From: Collimonas sp. OK307
GTDB taxonomy: Bacteria > Pseudomonadota > Gammaproteobacteria > Burkholderiales > Burkholderiaceae_D
Assembly (NCBI RefSeq): GCF_900113705.1
Contig: NZ_FOQI01000002.1
Location: forward strand, 124,001-188,000
DNA length: 64,000 nt
Direction: 5' to 3'
The stretch's first letter is position 1. Every line of letters starts with the position of its first letter. A program made the position numbers and the translations under genes. Positions 43,808-52,821 of this stretch are shown here, piece after piece. Under the pieces are notes generated by a model, which was not told where the DNA came from, made no database searches, and saw only the letters and a list, made by a program, of their open reading frames with translations.

Positions 43808-45238
43808 CTAGCGGCCGGCCGCCAGCTTACGGAAAAAATCGGATAGTTTGGGCAGATCCGAAAAGGCAACATTAAAACGAAACCACGGATGCTCCGGCTG
43901 CGACACATAAAAGAACTCTCCCGGCGCCAGCCAGATACCTTCTTTCAAGGCCTGATCGCCGATTTCCTTGGCGCTTAATGCCGAGCGCTGCATCCTGGCC
44001 CAATAAAACATGCCGCCACGCAGCGGCCCGAACGGCAGCAAACCGGCATCTTCCAGCCGGGCGCTGACCTGCGCTTGCGCGGTGAGCAACGTACTGGCCA
44101 GGCGCTCGACGTGGCGCCGGTGATGGCCTTCAGTCAGCGCGTTGTAGACCAGGCGTTCGGTAATTTCGGAATTGGTCAGCGTTAATACCATCTTGGTACG
44201 CGCAAACTCCTTGGCGAGATCGCTCTGGCAGACAATGAAGCCTAGCCGCAGCGATGGCGCGATGGTTTTGGAGAAGCCGCTGACATAAATCACCCGCCGC
44301 AAACCGTCCAGCGCAGCCAGCATCGGATCGGTGGCTTGCGCCAGTTCGCGATACAGATCGTCTTCCACCACCCAGAAACCATGCCGCTCGGCAGCTTGCA
44401 ATACGCGCATCGCACAGGCCGGGGTATAGGTGGTTCCGGTGGGATTTTGCAGGACCGGATTGGTGAAGAAAATCTTCGGCCGATGCAGCAACGCCAGTTC
44501 TTCCAGCTGCTCAAGATCGACTCCGTTCACGGTGCGCCGTACGCCGACCACATGAATGTTGGCCAGCCGCAGCATGGCAATCAGGTTGCAATAACCGGGC
44601 TCTTCGATAAAAACCGTGTCGCCCGGCTTGACCAGGGTACGCATGATCAAGTCCAGCGCCTGGGTTACGCCGTGGGTAGTAATCACCTGGTCCGGCCCGA
44701 TATCGAGCGACCAGTTGGCGAACGATTTGGCGATGGTTTGCCGCAGCGGGCCATAACCGAACGGATGGCCGTAGCCAACCTGCTGGGCGCCGGGCGAACG
44801 GATGATGCGCCGCTCGGCGGCATGCAAACCCTCGCCGTCCAGCATGCTGCTCGGCAGCCAGCCACAGCCGGCCTTGATCGGCACCCGTTCGTCGGCAAAC
44901 ACCTCGGAAAACAGCCAGGCCGAATCGATCACCGGGTTGAGCCGGATGGCCGGCATGTCACTGATTTCGGGCAGTTCGCGCTTGGCAATGAAGAAGCCGG
45001 AACCGCGCCGCGCAATCAACAGGCCGCTGGCTACCAGGCGCTCATAGGCCTCGACGATGGTCGAATTGCTAACCCCTTGCTCCAACCCGAACTGACGGAT
45101 CGACGGCAGGCGCTCGCCCGGCCGCAGCTTGCCGTTTTCAATCATCCGGCTCAAGCCGGCGACTATCTGCTCGACCAGGCCCAGCGCGGATTGCGGTTGC
45201 AATAACGGGGGAAAGCGCGAAACTTGTGATTCGGTCAT
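43808..45238 (-). CDS. MocR-family regulator, divergent to the beta-alanine genes
   Basis: A 476-residue regulator with an N-terminal GntR winged helix (GLSRMIENGKLRPGERLPSIRQFGLEQGVSNSTIVEAYERL). The aminotransferase-fold sensor domain has its PLP lysine in YVSGFSKTIAPSLRLGF and the cofactor motif VVEDDLYREL. It is divergent from an omega-aminotransferase plus MmsA pair, with TGTATC repeats between them, and is their likely activator. Confidence 0.88.
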   Translation of the reverse strand: MTESQVSRFPPLLQPQSALGLVEQIVAGLSRMIENGKLRPGERLPSIRQFGLEQGVSNSTIVEAYERLVASGLLIARRGSGFFIAKRELPEISDMPAIRLNPVIDSAWLFSEVFADERVPIKAGCGWLPSSMLDGEGLHAAERRIIRSPGAQQVGYGHPFGYGPLRQTIAKSFANWSLDIGPDQVITTHGVTQALDLIMRTLVKPGDTVFIEEPGYCNLIAMLRLANIHVVGVRRTVNGVDLEQLEELALLHRPKIFFTNPVLQNPTGTTYTPACAMRVLQAAERHGFWVVEDDLYRELAQATDPMLAALDGLRRVIYVSGFSKTIAPSLRLGFIVCQSDLAKEFARTKMVLTLTNSEITERLVYNALTEGHHRRHVERLASTLLTAQAQVSARLEDAGLLPFGPLRGGMFYWARMQRSALSAKEIGDQALKEGIWLAPGEFFYVSQPEHPWFRFNVAFSDLPKLSDFFRKLAAGR

Positions 45239-45249
45239 GATGCCCTCAG

Positions 45250-45312
45250 GTGTATCCAGTACAGTTTGTCAATCACAACAATACACTTTCTATGATTTGT
45301 ATCAAGTGTATC
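45250..45312. promoter_or_regulatory. TGTATC repeats, candidate MocR binding region
   Basis: TGTATC occurs in direct orientation at 45251-45256, 45298-45303 and 45307-45312, and inverted as ATACAC at 45281-45286. The last two copies are nine bases apart. The whole set lies between the divergent MocR and aminotransferase genes, as expected for MocR sites. Confidence 0.5.
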
Positions 45313-45385
45313 TAACAATCCGGGTTGTAACTGCAATAATCGGCGCTATGGTCACTCCCCGCTAACCACCATCATCGAAGCCACT

Positions 45386-46714
45386 ATGAACACAAATAAA
45401 TCGGATCAGGACCTGTCGGCATTCTGGATGCCATTCACCGCCAACCGGCAGTTCAAGGAAGCGCCACGCATGTTCGTCTCGGCCAAGGGCATGTATTACC
45501 AGACCGACGACGGCCGCTCGATACTGGACGCTACCGCTGGCCTGTGGTGCGTCAACGCCGGCCATTGCCGCGATGAGATTACGGCAGCCGTGACGCGCCA
45601 GATCGGTACGATGGATTACGCGCCGTCGTTCCAGATGGGCCATCCGCTGGCGTTCGAAGCGGCACGCAAGGTGGCCGAGCTGATGCCGGCCGGACTGGAC
45701 CGGATTTTCTTCACCAACTCTGGCTCGGAAGCGGTCGACAGCGCACTCAAGATTGCACTGGCTTACCATCGCTCACGCGGCGAAGGCCAGCGCACCCGTT
45801 TCATCGGCCGCGAACGCGGTTATCACGGTGTCGGTTTCGGCGGCATCTCGGTCGGCGGCATCTTGAATAACCGCAAAGCGTTCTCGGGCAACCTGATGCC
45901 TGGCGTCGATCATTTGCAACACACGCTGAACATTGCCGAAGCCGGCTTCAGCCACGGCCAGCCGGCCTGGGGCGCACATCTGGCGGATGAACTGGAGCGC
46001 CTGGTCACGCTGCACGACGCCTCGACCATCGCCGCCGTCATCGTCGAACCGCTGGCAGGATCGACCGGCGTGCTGATCCCGCCGGTGGGATATCTGGAAC
46101 GCTTGCGTGAGCTGTGCACCAAACACGGCATCCTGCTGATTTTCGATGAAGTGATTACCGGTTTCGGTCGCCTCGGGGCTGCCACCGCCAGCGAATACTT
46201 CAAAGTCACGCCGGATCTAATCACCCTTGCCAAGGGCATCAATAACGCTGCGATTCCGATGGGCGCAGTGGCCGTCAAACGCGAGATCCACGATACGGTG
46301 GTGCAATCCGCCGCCGCCGGGGCGATCGAACTGATGCACGGCTATACCTATTCCGCCCATCCGGTAGCCGCCGCCGCCGCCATCGCAGCGCTCGATTTGT
46401 ATAAGAGCGAGCGGCTGTTCGAGCGGGCGCGCGAGTTGTCGCCGTTGTTCGAGAAAGCTGTGCACGGCGTGGCCGGCGCGCCGCACGTCAAGGATATCCG
46501 CAATCTCGGCCTGGTGGCCGGCATTGAGCTGGAGCCACGGCCGCAAGCGCCGGGTGCGCGTGCTTACGAAGTGTTCCGCAAGTGTTATGAAAAAGGCGTG
46601 ATGGTGCGCTACACCGGCGACATCCTGGCCTTCTCGCCACCGCTGATCGTGCAGCCGGAAGAAATCGAACGCATGTTCAGCACGGTACGTGAAGCACTCA
46701 ACGAAACAAAATAA
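45386..46714 (+). CDS. Omega-amino acid:pyruvate aminotransferase
   Basis: A 442-residue class III aminotransferase of the beta-alanine:pyruvate type. It has FWMPFTANRQFK near the start, TAGLWCVNAGHCRDEI, LLIFDEVITGFGRLG, and the PLP lysine in LITLAKGINNAAIPMGAV, which is characteristic of this subfamily. Paired with MmsA, 40 bases downstream, it would turn beta-alanine into malonate semialdehyde and then acetyl-CoA. The divergent MocR gene is its probable regulator. Confidence 0.88.
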   Translation: MNTNKSDQDLSAFWMPFTANRQFKEAPRMFVSAKGMYYQTDDGRSILDATAGLWCVNAGHCRDEITAAVTRQIGTMDYAPSFQMGHPLAFEAARKVAELMPAGLDRIFFTNSGSEAVDSALKIALAYHRSRGEGQRTRFIGRERGYHGVGFGGISVGGILNNRKAFSGNLMPGVDHLQHTLNIAEAGFSHGQPAWGAHLADELERLVTLHDASTIAAVIVEPLAGSTGVLIPPVGYLERLRELCTKHGILLIFDEVITGFGRLGAATASEYFKVTPDLITLAKGINNAAIPMGAVAVKREIHDTVVQSAAAGAIELMHGYTYSAHPVAAAAAIAALDLYKSERLFERARELSPLFEKAVHGVAGAPHVKDIRNLGLVAGIELEPRPQAPGARAYEVFRKCYEKGVMVRYTGDILAFSPPLIVQPEEIERMFSTVREALNETK

Positions 46715-46754
46715 CCGCAGCAAAATAATCGCAACCAGGTAATCGAGACAAATA

Positions 46755-48254
46755 ATGAGTATCCCGCAAATCAATCATTTCATTTCCGGCGCATCCGCGA
46801 CCGGCCGCTCCGAGCGTTATTCCGACGTCTTCAATCCAGCCACCGGCGAAGTTGTCGCCCACGTTGCATTGGCATCCGTGCAGGAAGTAGATAAAGCGGT
46901 CGCGGCCGCGCGCGCTGCATTTCCCGACTGGTCCGAGACTTCACCATTGCGTCGCGCCCGTGTCATGTTCAAGTTCAAGGAACTGCTGGAACAGAATCAT
47001 GACAAGCTGGCAGCCTTGATTACACGCGAGCATGGCAAGGTGTTTTCGGACGCCAAAGGCGAAGTGGTGCGCGGCATCGAAGTGGTGGAATTCGCCTGCG
47101 GCATTCCGCATCTGCTAAAGACCAGCCACACCGACAATATCGGCGGCGGCATCGATAACTGGAACCTGCGCCAGCCGCTTGGCGTAGTGGCCGGCATCAC
47201 GCCGTTCAACTTCCCGGTGATGGTGCCGATGTGGATGTTCCCGGTGGCGCTCGCATGCGGCAATTGCTTCATCCTGAAACCGTCCGAACGCGACCCTTCG
47301 GCCAGCCTGCTGATCGCCGACCTGCTCAAGCAGGCCGGTTTGCCTGACGGCGTATTCAACGTGGTCCAGGGCGACAAGCTGGCAGTGGATGCCTTGCTCG
47401 CCCATCCGGATGTGCAAGCGATTTCCTTTGTCGGCTCGACCCCGATCGCAGAATACATTTATACCGAAGGCGCGAAGCGCGGCAAACGCGTGCAAGCGCT
47501 GGGCGGCGCCAAGAACCATCTGGTGGTAATGCCGGATGCAGATCTGGACCAGGCGGTCGATGCCTTGATCGGCGCCGCCTACGGTTCCGCCGGCGAGCGC
47601 TGCATGGCGATTTCGGTGGCGGTAGCGGTGGGCGACATCGCCGATCGCCTGGTGGAGCGGCTGGCAGAACGCGCTGCTGCACTCAAGATCGGCAACGGCG
47701 ACCAGGCCGACTCCGAGATGGGACCGCTGGTCACCGGCGCGCACAAGGCCAAGGTCGAAGCTTACATCGCCAAAGGTGTGGAAGAGGGCGCCAAGCTGCT
47801 GGTCGACGGCCGCGGCTTGCGCGTTGCCGGTCATGAAAACGGTTTCTTCGTCGGCGGCACCTTGTTCGACCACGTTACACCGGAGATGACCATCTACAAG
47901 GAAGAAATCTTCGGCCCGGTGCTGGCGGTGGTGCGCGTGCCGGATCTGGCTAGCGCCGTGGAACTCATCAATGCCCATGAATTCGGCAACGGCGTTTCCT
48001 GCTTTACCAGCGACGGCGGTGTCGCGCGTGCTTTCGCACGGCAGATCCAGGTCGGCATGGTTGGCATCAACGTGCCGATTCCGGTGCCGATGGCGTGGCA
48101 TTCCTTCGGCGGCTGGAAGCGGTCGCTGTTCGGCGATCACCATGCCTACGGCGAAGAGGGTATCCGTTTCTATACGCGCTACAAGAGCATCATGCAGCGC
48201 TGGCCGGATAGCATCGCCAAGGGTGCCGAGTTCACCATGCCTACTGCAAAGTAA
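46755..48254 (+). CDS. mmsA: CoA-acylating (methyl)malonate-semialdehyde dehydrogenase
   Basis: A 499-residue aldehyde dehydrogenase of the MmsA subfamily. It has [49 protein letters not shown] in place of the usual glutamate motif, and the catalytic cysteine in [11 protein letters not shown], all diagnostic for the CoA-dependent branch. It converts malonate or methylmalonate semialdehyde to acetyl- or propionyl-CoA. It follows the omega-aminotransferase and converges with an IclR gene. Confidence 0.92.
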   Translation: MSIPQINHFISGASATGRSERYSDVFNPATGEVVAHVALASVQEVDKAVAAARAAFPDWSETSPLRRARVMFKFKELLEQNHDKLAALITREHGKVFSDAKGEVVRGIEVVEFACGIPHLLKTSHTDNIGGGIDNWNLRQPLGVVAGITPFNFPVMVPMWMFPVALACGNCFILKPSERDPSASLLIADLLKQAGLPDGVFNVVQGDKLAVDALLAHPDVQAISFVGSTPIAEYIYTEGAKRGKRVQALGGAKNHLVVMPDADLDQAVDALIGAAYGSAGERCMAISVAVAVGDIADRLVERLAERAAALKIGNGDQADSEMGPLVTGAHKAKVEAYIAKGVEEGAKLLVDGRGLRVAGHENGFFVGGTLFDHVTPEMTIYKEEIFGPVLAVVRVPDLASAVELINAHEFGNGVSCFTSDGGVARAFARQIQVGMVGINVPIPVPMAWHSFGGWKRSLFGDHHAYGEEGIRFYTRYKSIMQRWPDSIAKGAEFTMPTAK

Positions 48255-48272
48255 CAAGGTAAGCCGGATTGT

Positions 48273-48304
48273 CGTCGTCACCTCGAACGAGGGGAATGAC
48301 GACG
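48273..48304. terminator. Long hairpin between mmsA and the IclR gene
   Basis: CGTCGTCA pairs with TGACGACG (8 bp), and inside it CCTCG pairs with CGAGG around AA. There is no T-run. Read on the - strand it resembles the REP-like GTCATTCCC hairpins of many betaproteobacteria. It could block read-through between the converging genes. Confidence 0.55.
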
Positions 48305-48314
48305 GCAACCCGCC

Positions 48315-49109
48315 TCAGGTCAGGGTCCTGATCGAATTACTGATCGAGCGTGCACATTCCAGCACCAGCGGTCCTATCTTCTTTTCTGCTTCCGCCAACG
48401 TCCAACGACTGGTCGGCGTCACCACGTGGACGGCGGCGACAGCTACGCCCTGGTTGCTGATGATCGGCGCGGCAATCGTCATGTCGCCCAGGAACAATTC
48501 TTCATTGTTGCAGGCATAACCTTTTTCGCGCGCCGTCGCCAGCAGCGCCATGAGCTCGTCGATATCGGTACGGGTATGCGGCGTGCGCGCGGTCAGCTGG
48601 CTCGATTGCAGTACGGTGCGTGCTTCCGCCGCCGCCAGCGTGCTCAGGTAGGCGCGGCCGGAACCGGTGCAATACATCGGGATGCGGCTGCCGATCGGCA
48701 TATGGATCGGAATGAACTGGTGGCCGACGAAACGCGCCACATACACCATCTGGCTCTCATACGGCTCGGTCATGTTGGTGGTTTCGCCAGTGGTGTTGGC
48801 CAGCTCCGCCAGGAATGGATTGGCGACGTCGACCAAGGTATCGGCTTCCAGGTAGTTATAGCCGATCTCCATGACTTTCGGCGTCAGCTGATAGCGCCGC
48901 GTGGTCGGATGTTTTTTCACATACCCCAGCATCTCCAGCGTGTAGATCATGCGCTGCGCAGAACTCTTGGTGATGGCCGTCGCCTCCGCCACGTCGGCCA
49001 GCGTCATGGTCCGGCGGCGGGCGTCGAACGCGCGCAACACTGCCAGCCCTTTTTCCAGCGACTGGTTGAACAGGGCGTCGGCAACTTCCGGCTGTGGATG
49101 CTCATTCAT
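48315..49109 (-). CDS. IclR-family transcriptional regulator
   Basis: A 264-residue regulator. The N-terminal winged helix is SLEKGLAVLRAFDARRRTMTLADVAEATAITKSSAQRMIYTLEMLGYV. The effector domain has MPIGSRIPMYCTGSGRAYLSTL and ACNNEELFLGDMTIAAPII. It is divergent from a polar amino acid ABC transporter and FAD oxidase set, with a palindrome and promoter between, and probably regulates that set. Confidence 0.9.
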   Translation of the reverse strand: MNEHPQPEVADALFNQSLEKGLAVLRAFDARRRTMTLADVAEATAITKSSAQRMIYTLEMLGYVKKHPTTRRYQLTPKVMEIGYNYLEADTLVDVANPFLAELANTTGETTNMTEPYESQMVYVARFVGHQFIPIHMPIGSRIPMYCTGSGRAYLSTLAAAEARTVLQSSQLTARTPHTRTDIDELMALLATAREKGYACNNEELFLGDMTIAAPIISNQGVAVAAVHVVTPTSRWTLAEAEKKIGPLVLECARSISNSIRTLT

Positions 49110-49167
49110 AGGGTTCTCTCACTCTGCACGATGACTTATTATACCCAGATTATCACGCCATAATATC

Positions 49168-49181
49168 GAATATCGATATTC
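49168..49181. promoter_or_regulatory. 14-bp palindromic operator candidate
   Basis: GAATATCGATATTC is a perfect palindrome ten bases upstream of the -35 element of the ABC transporter promoter and 58 bases from the IclR start. It is the best candidate for the IclR-protein binding site. Confidence 0.55.
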
Positions 49182-49190
49182 AAATATCTA

Positions 49191-49218
49191 TTGACGATAT
49201 AAATAAATTGAATATACT
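49191..49218 (+). promoter_or_regulatory. Sigma-70 type promoter of the ABC transporter operon
   Basis: TTGACG (49191-49196) and TATACT (49213-49218) lie 16 bases apart in AT-rich sequence about 78 bases before the binding-protein ATG. Confidence 0.65.
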
Positions 49219-49295
49219 TAAATGAACGGCGACTTTTGATATCAACTACGGGGCATGCCAGTCCTTCGCCTGGCTGCAACACAGAGGGGGAAACC

Positions 49296-50057
49296 ATGAA
49301 ACAGCTGATCCAACGTCTTACCAAGGCAACCGTTTTGCTAGTGGCCGCAAGCGCCGCTTCGATCTGCCTGGCGCAAACATCGTTCACGGTGGGCGCGACT
49401 TCCACCGGCGTGCCATTTACTTTCCTCGATATCAAAACCAATAAACTGCAAGGCATGATCGTCGATACGGTGACCGCCGTCGGCAAGAACGCCGGCTTCA
49501 GCGTCAACATCCAGCAGACGCCGTTCTCCGCTCTGATCCCCTCGCTGACGTCGAACAAGATCGACATCATCGCTGCGGCCATGCTGAAGACGGCAGCGCG
49601 CGCGCAAATCGTCGATTTCAGCGATCCGGTGTATTCGTATGGCGAGGGCCTGTTCGTCAACGCTGAAGACAAGCGCAGCTACAAGACGCTGGACGATCTG
49701 AAAGGTGAAATCGTCGGCGCCCAGGTCGGCACGATCTTCATCGACGCCCTCAACAAGAAAGGCGGCTTCAAGGAAGTGCGCGTCTACGATTCCGTCGCCG
49801 ACATGATGCGCGACGTCGCACTGGGCCGCATCAAGGCCGGTTTCGGCGACCGCCCTATCGTTGCCTACCAGCTGGCTCAAGGCGCCAATCCGCAGGTGCG
49901 CCTGGTCAAGGAATACCAGCCGACGCTGGTGGGCGATGTCTGCCTGGTAGTGCGCAAGGGCGACCATCAATTGCTGGAACGCCTGAACAAGGCGATCACG
50001 GCTGCCAAGGCGGACGGCACGCTGGCGAAGATCGTGCAGCAGTGGAATTTGAACTGA
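49296..50057 (+). CDS. Polar amino acid ABC transporter substrate-binding protein
   Basis: A 253-residue periplasmic protein (SBP_bac_3). The signal peptide is MKQLIQRLTKATVLLVAASAASICLAQ; ATG 49296 has GAGGGGG upstream. The mature part shows FTVGATSTGVPFTFLDIKTNKLQGMIVDTV and LIPSLTSNKIDIIAAAMLKTAARAQIVDFSDPV, typical for polar or opine-type amino acid binding. It starts the operon with a permease, an ATPase and a DAO oxidase. The ligand is unknown. Confidence 0.88.
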   Translation: MKQLIQRLTKATVLLVAASAASICLAQTSFTVGATSTGVPFTFLDIKTNKLQGMIVDTVTAVGKNAGFSVNIQQTPFSALIPSLTSNKIDIIAAAMLKTAARAQIVDFSDPVYSYGEGLFVNAEDKRSYKTLDDLKGEIVGAQVGTIFIDALNKKGGFKEVRVYDSVADMMRDVALGRIKAGFGDRPIVAYQLAQGANPQVRLVKEYQPTLVGDVCLVVRKGDHQLLERLNKAITAAKADGTLAKIVQQWNLN

Positions 50058-50090
50058 CAAATAAATTAAAAGCACATTGAAAAACACGTC

Positions 50091-50747
50091 ATGCTGATCC
50101 AGAACATCCAGGACTTCCTGCCTATCCTGCTGCGCGGTGCAGTGATTACGGTGGAAGTCACCTTTTGTTCGCTGATCCTGAGCACGGTCATCGGCCTGGT
50201 GCTGGCTCTGATGAAGGTGTCGCAGCTGCGCCCGGTATCCTGGTTTGCGGCCACCGTGATCAACATCATCCGCGGCCTGCCGATCATCGTCCAGCTGTTC
50301 TACATTTACTTCGTGCTGCCGGAACTGGGCATACAACTGACGGCATTCCAGGCTGGCGTGATCGGCCTCGGCATCGCCTATTCGGTCTACCAGGCGGAGA
50401 ATTTCCGCGCCGGTATTGAAGCGGTCGATCCCGGCCAGATTGAAGCAGCGCAATCGATAGGCATGCGCATGCCGATGATCATGCGGCGCGTGGTGCTGCC
50501 GCAAGCGTTCCGCATCGCGCTGCCGCCCTATGGCAACACGCTGGTGATGATGCTCAAGGATTCTTCGCTGGTGTCTACCATCACGGTGCTGGAGATGACG
50601 CGCGCCGGTCAGATGATCGCCTCGTCGACCTTCCAGAACATGACCGTGTACACCATGGTGGCGTTGATGTATTTGCTGCTGAGCCTGCCGCTGGTGCTGC
50701 TGACGCGCCAGCTGGAAGCACGCTTTGGCCAGGGGAAGCGGAAATGA
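50091..50747 (+). CDS. Amino acid ABC transporter permease (HisM/HisQ family)
   Basis: A 218-residue inner-membrane permease with about five helices. The EAA coupling motif is [34 protein letters not shown] single permease gene is present, so it probably acts as a homodimer. It overlaps the ATPase gene by four bases (ATGA type). Confidence 0.9.
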   Translation: MLIQNIQDFLPILLRGAVITVEVTFCSLILSTVIGLVLALMKVSQLRPVSWFAATVINIIRGLPIIVQLFYIYFVLPELGIQLTAFQAGVIGLGIAYSVYQAENFRAGIEAVDPGQIEAAQSIGMRMPMIMRRVVLPQAFRIALPPYGNTLVMMLKDSSLVSTITVLEMTRAGQMIASSTFQNMTVYTMVALMYLLLSLPLVLLTRQLEARFGQGKRK

Positions 50748-51493
50748 TTGAAGTCAGGCAAATTCACAAATGTTTCGGCAAGCAGGAAGTGCTGAAAGGC
50801 GTTTCCTTGCAAGTTGCTGCGGGCGAGGTGGTGTGCCTGATCGGACCATCCGGCTCCGGCAAATCGACCGTCCTGCGCTGCATCAACGGCCTGGAAACCT
50901 ACGAAGCGGGCGACATCCTGATCGAAGGCGAACGGGTCGACAGCAAGTCAGCCACCATCCATCAGCTACGCACCCATGTCGGCATGGTGTTCCAGCGCTT
51001 CAACCTGTTTCCGCATCGTACGGTGCTGGAAAACGTGATGGAAGGTCCGATCTACGTCAACAAGATCGATCCCGCCATCGCCAGGAAAGAAGCTTTGGTG
51101 TTGCTAGCCAAAGTCGGCCTCGAACAACGCGCCGACGCTTATCCGAACCAGCTCTCTGGCGGTCAGCAGCAGCGGGTGGCGATCGCCCGCGCCCTGGCCA
51201 TGAAACCGAAGGCGATCCTGTTCGACGAGCCAACTTCGGCACTCGATCCGGAACTCGTCGGTGAAGTGCTGGCGGTCATGCGCACCTTGGCCAACGACGG
51301 CATGACCATGATCGTGGTGACGCATGAAATGGGATTCGCACGCGATGTTGCGGACCGCGTCTGCTTTTTGCATAGCGGTACCATTGTCGAAGAAGGCCCG
51401 GCGCAACAGGTATTAAGCGCTCCGCAACATGCACGCACCAAGGATTTCCTGCGCCGCGTGCTTGGCCAGCAAGCATCTGACCAGCCTGCATAA
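50744..51493 (+). CDS. Amino acid ABC transporter ATP-binding protein
   Basis: A 249-residue ATPase of the GlnQ/HisP family. Walker A is GPSGSGKST, the Q-loop is in [13 protein letters not shown], the signature is [15 protein letters not shown], Walker B is [12 protein letters not shown] and the switch histidine is in [10 protein letters not shown]. It overlaps the permease and is followed 13 bases later by the oxidase gene. Confidence 0.93.
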   Translation: MIEVRQIHKCFGKQEVLKGVSLQVAAGEVVCLIGPSGSGKSTVLRCINGLETYEAGDILIEGERVDSKSATIHQLRTHVGMVFQRFNLFPHRTVLENVMEGPIYVNKIDPAIARKEALVLLAKVGLEQRADAYPNQLSGGQQQRVAIARALAMKPKAILFDEPTSALDPELVGEVLAVMRTLANDGMTMIVVTHEMGFARDVADRVCFLHSGTIVEEGPAQQVLSAPQHARTKDFLRRVLGQQASDQPA

Positions 51494-51506
51494 ATCAAAG
51501 CACAGC

Positions 51507-52802
51507 ATGAACAACATCTCTGCAGGACAAGCACTGCCGCCATCCTTGTGGGCGGCGACGGCGATAACAGCCTCGGCCACGCCGGCACTGGACGCATCGC
51601 GCAAGGCCGATGTGGTGGTCATCGGAGGCGGCTATACCGGGTTATCCACTGCCTTGCACCTGGCCGAAGCCGGCGCCAGCGTCTGCCTGCTGGAAGCGTC
51701 GGAACCGGGCTGGGGTGCTTCGGGGCGTAACGGCGGCCAGGTGATTCCAGGCTTGAAATACGATCCCGACCAGTTGAACGTCATGTTCGGCAGCAAAAAG
51801 GGCGAACTGCTGACCGACACCATCGGCAAGGCCGCCGATACCGTATTCGACCTGATCAAAAAATATAGCATCGCGTGCGACGCTACCCGCAACGGCTGGA
51901 TCCAGCCGGCGCATTCGGACCAAGTCATGCGGGCATTGGTCAAACGCGCCGCACAGTGGGCCGAACGTGGCGCGCCGGTGGACATACTGGAGCGCAGCGA
52001 GGTAACGCAACGCATCGGCACACCAGCCTACGTCGGCGGCTGGATTGATCACCGCGCCGGCAGCATACAGCCGCTCAGCTATTGCCGCGGCCTGGTGCGG
52101 GCGGCGCAGGCGCATGGCGTCGCCATCCACGGCAACACCCTGGTCACCGGCCTGGCGCGGCAAGATGGACATTGGCAAGTCAGCACCGCAAGCGGCGCGC
52201 GCGTGACGGCCGAGCAGGTGGTGATTGCCACCAACGGCTACACCGGCGATCTGTGGCCGCGCCTGAAGCAATCGGTAATCGCCGCCAACAGTTTCATCGT
52301 CGCGACCAAACCCCTGTCGCCTGAATTGGGCGACAGCATCCTGGCATCCAAAGAAGTGGTGTCCGACTCGCGCCGGCTGCTGCTGTATTACCGGCGCGAT
52401 GCGCATGGCCGCTTGCTGATGGGCGGGCGCGGTCCATTTTCCGAGCCGCAAGGCGCACAGGATTTCAGCCACCTGGAACGCTCGCTGGCGCTGCTATTCC
52501 CGCAACTGGCGCAGGTCGACTATGAATTCCGCTGGGCCGGCAGGGTGGCAATCACGCGTGATTTTTTACCGCATGTGCACGAACCCGCCACCGGCCTGAC
52601 GATTGCCCTCGGCTATAACGGCCGCGGCATCGCGATGGCGTCGACCATGGGCCGTTGCCTGGCGCAACGCCTGCTGAGCGCGAAGAGCGCGCCGTTCCCG
52701 TTCCCGATCAGCACCATCCAGCCGATTCCGTTTCACGGTTTGCAACGGTTTTACATTGCCGCCGGAGTTGCCTACTACAGCATCCTCGATAAATTTTCCT
52801 GA
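51507..52802 (+). CDS. FAD-dependent amine/amino acid oxidoreductase (DAO family)
   Basis: A 431-residue flavoenzyme of the DAO superfamily, close in layout to gamma-glutamylputrescine oxidases (PuuB) and opine oxidase-like proteins. The dinucleotide motif is VVIGGGYTGLSTALHLAEAGASVCLLEA, then GWGASGRNGGQVIPG, and near the C-terminus GYNGRGIAMASTMGR. The frame is open from 51429, but ATG 51507 begins at the family start. Its position behind the ABC transporter suggests that it oxidises the imported amine or amino acid. Confidence 0.85.
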   Translation: MNNISAGQALPPSLWAATAITASATPALDASRKADVVVIGGGYTGLSTALHLAEAGASVCLLEASEPGWGASGRNGGQVIPGLKYDPDQLNVMFGSKKGELLTDTIGKAADTVFDLIKKYSIACDATRNGWIQPAHSDQVMRALVKRAAQWAERGAPVDILERSEVTQRIGTPAYVGGWIDHRAGSIQPLSYCRGLVRAAQAHGVAIHGNTLVTGLARQDGHWQVSTASGARVTAEQVVIATNGYTGDLWPRLKQSVIAANSFIVATKPLSPELGDSILASKEVVSDSRRLLLYYRRDAHGRLLMGGRGPFSEPQGAQDFSHLERSLALLFPQLAQVDYEFRWAGRVAITRDFLPHVHEPATGLTIALGYNGRGIAMASTMGRCLAQRLLSAKSAPFPFPISTIQPIPFHGLQRFYIAAGVAYYSILDKFS

Positions 52803-52821
52803 GGCAGCGCCAGCGCCTCAG
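52799..52821. terminator. Hairpin spanning two converging stop codons
   Basis: CTGAGGC and GCCTCAG are exact reverse complements around nine bases. The hairpin covers the last bases of the oxidase gene and of cysS. It lacks a T-run, so it is only a possible transcription stop. Confidence 0.4.

Noticed and set aside
47115-48308. A 397-codon open frame on the - strand opposite mmsA
   Set aside because: It is a mirror frame of a GC-rich, highly conserved gene. It is rich in histidine, arginine and glutamine and matches no family, while the + strand protein has all MmsA motifs.
49338-50504. A 388-codon open frame on the - strand opposite the ABC transporter genes
   Set aside because: It crosses two well-supported + strand genes and their gap, has a histidine/arginine-rich composition and no recognisable domain.
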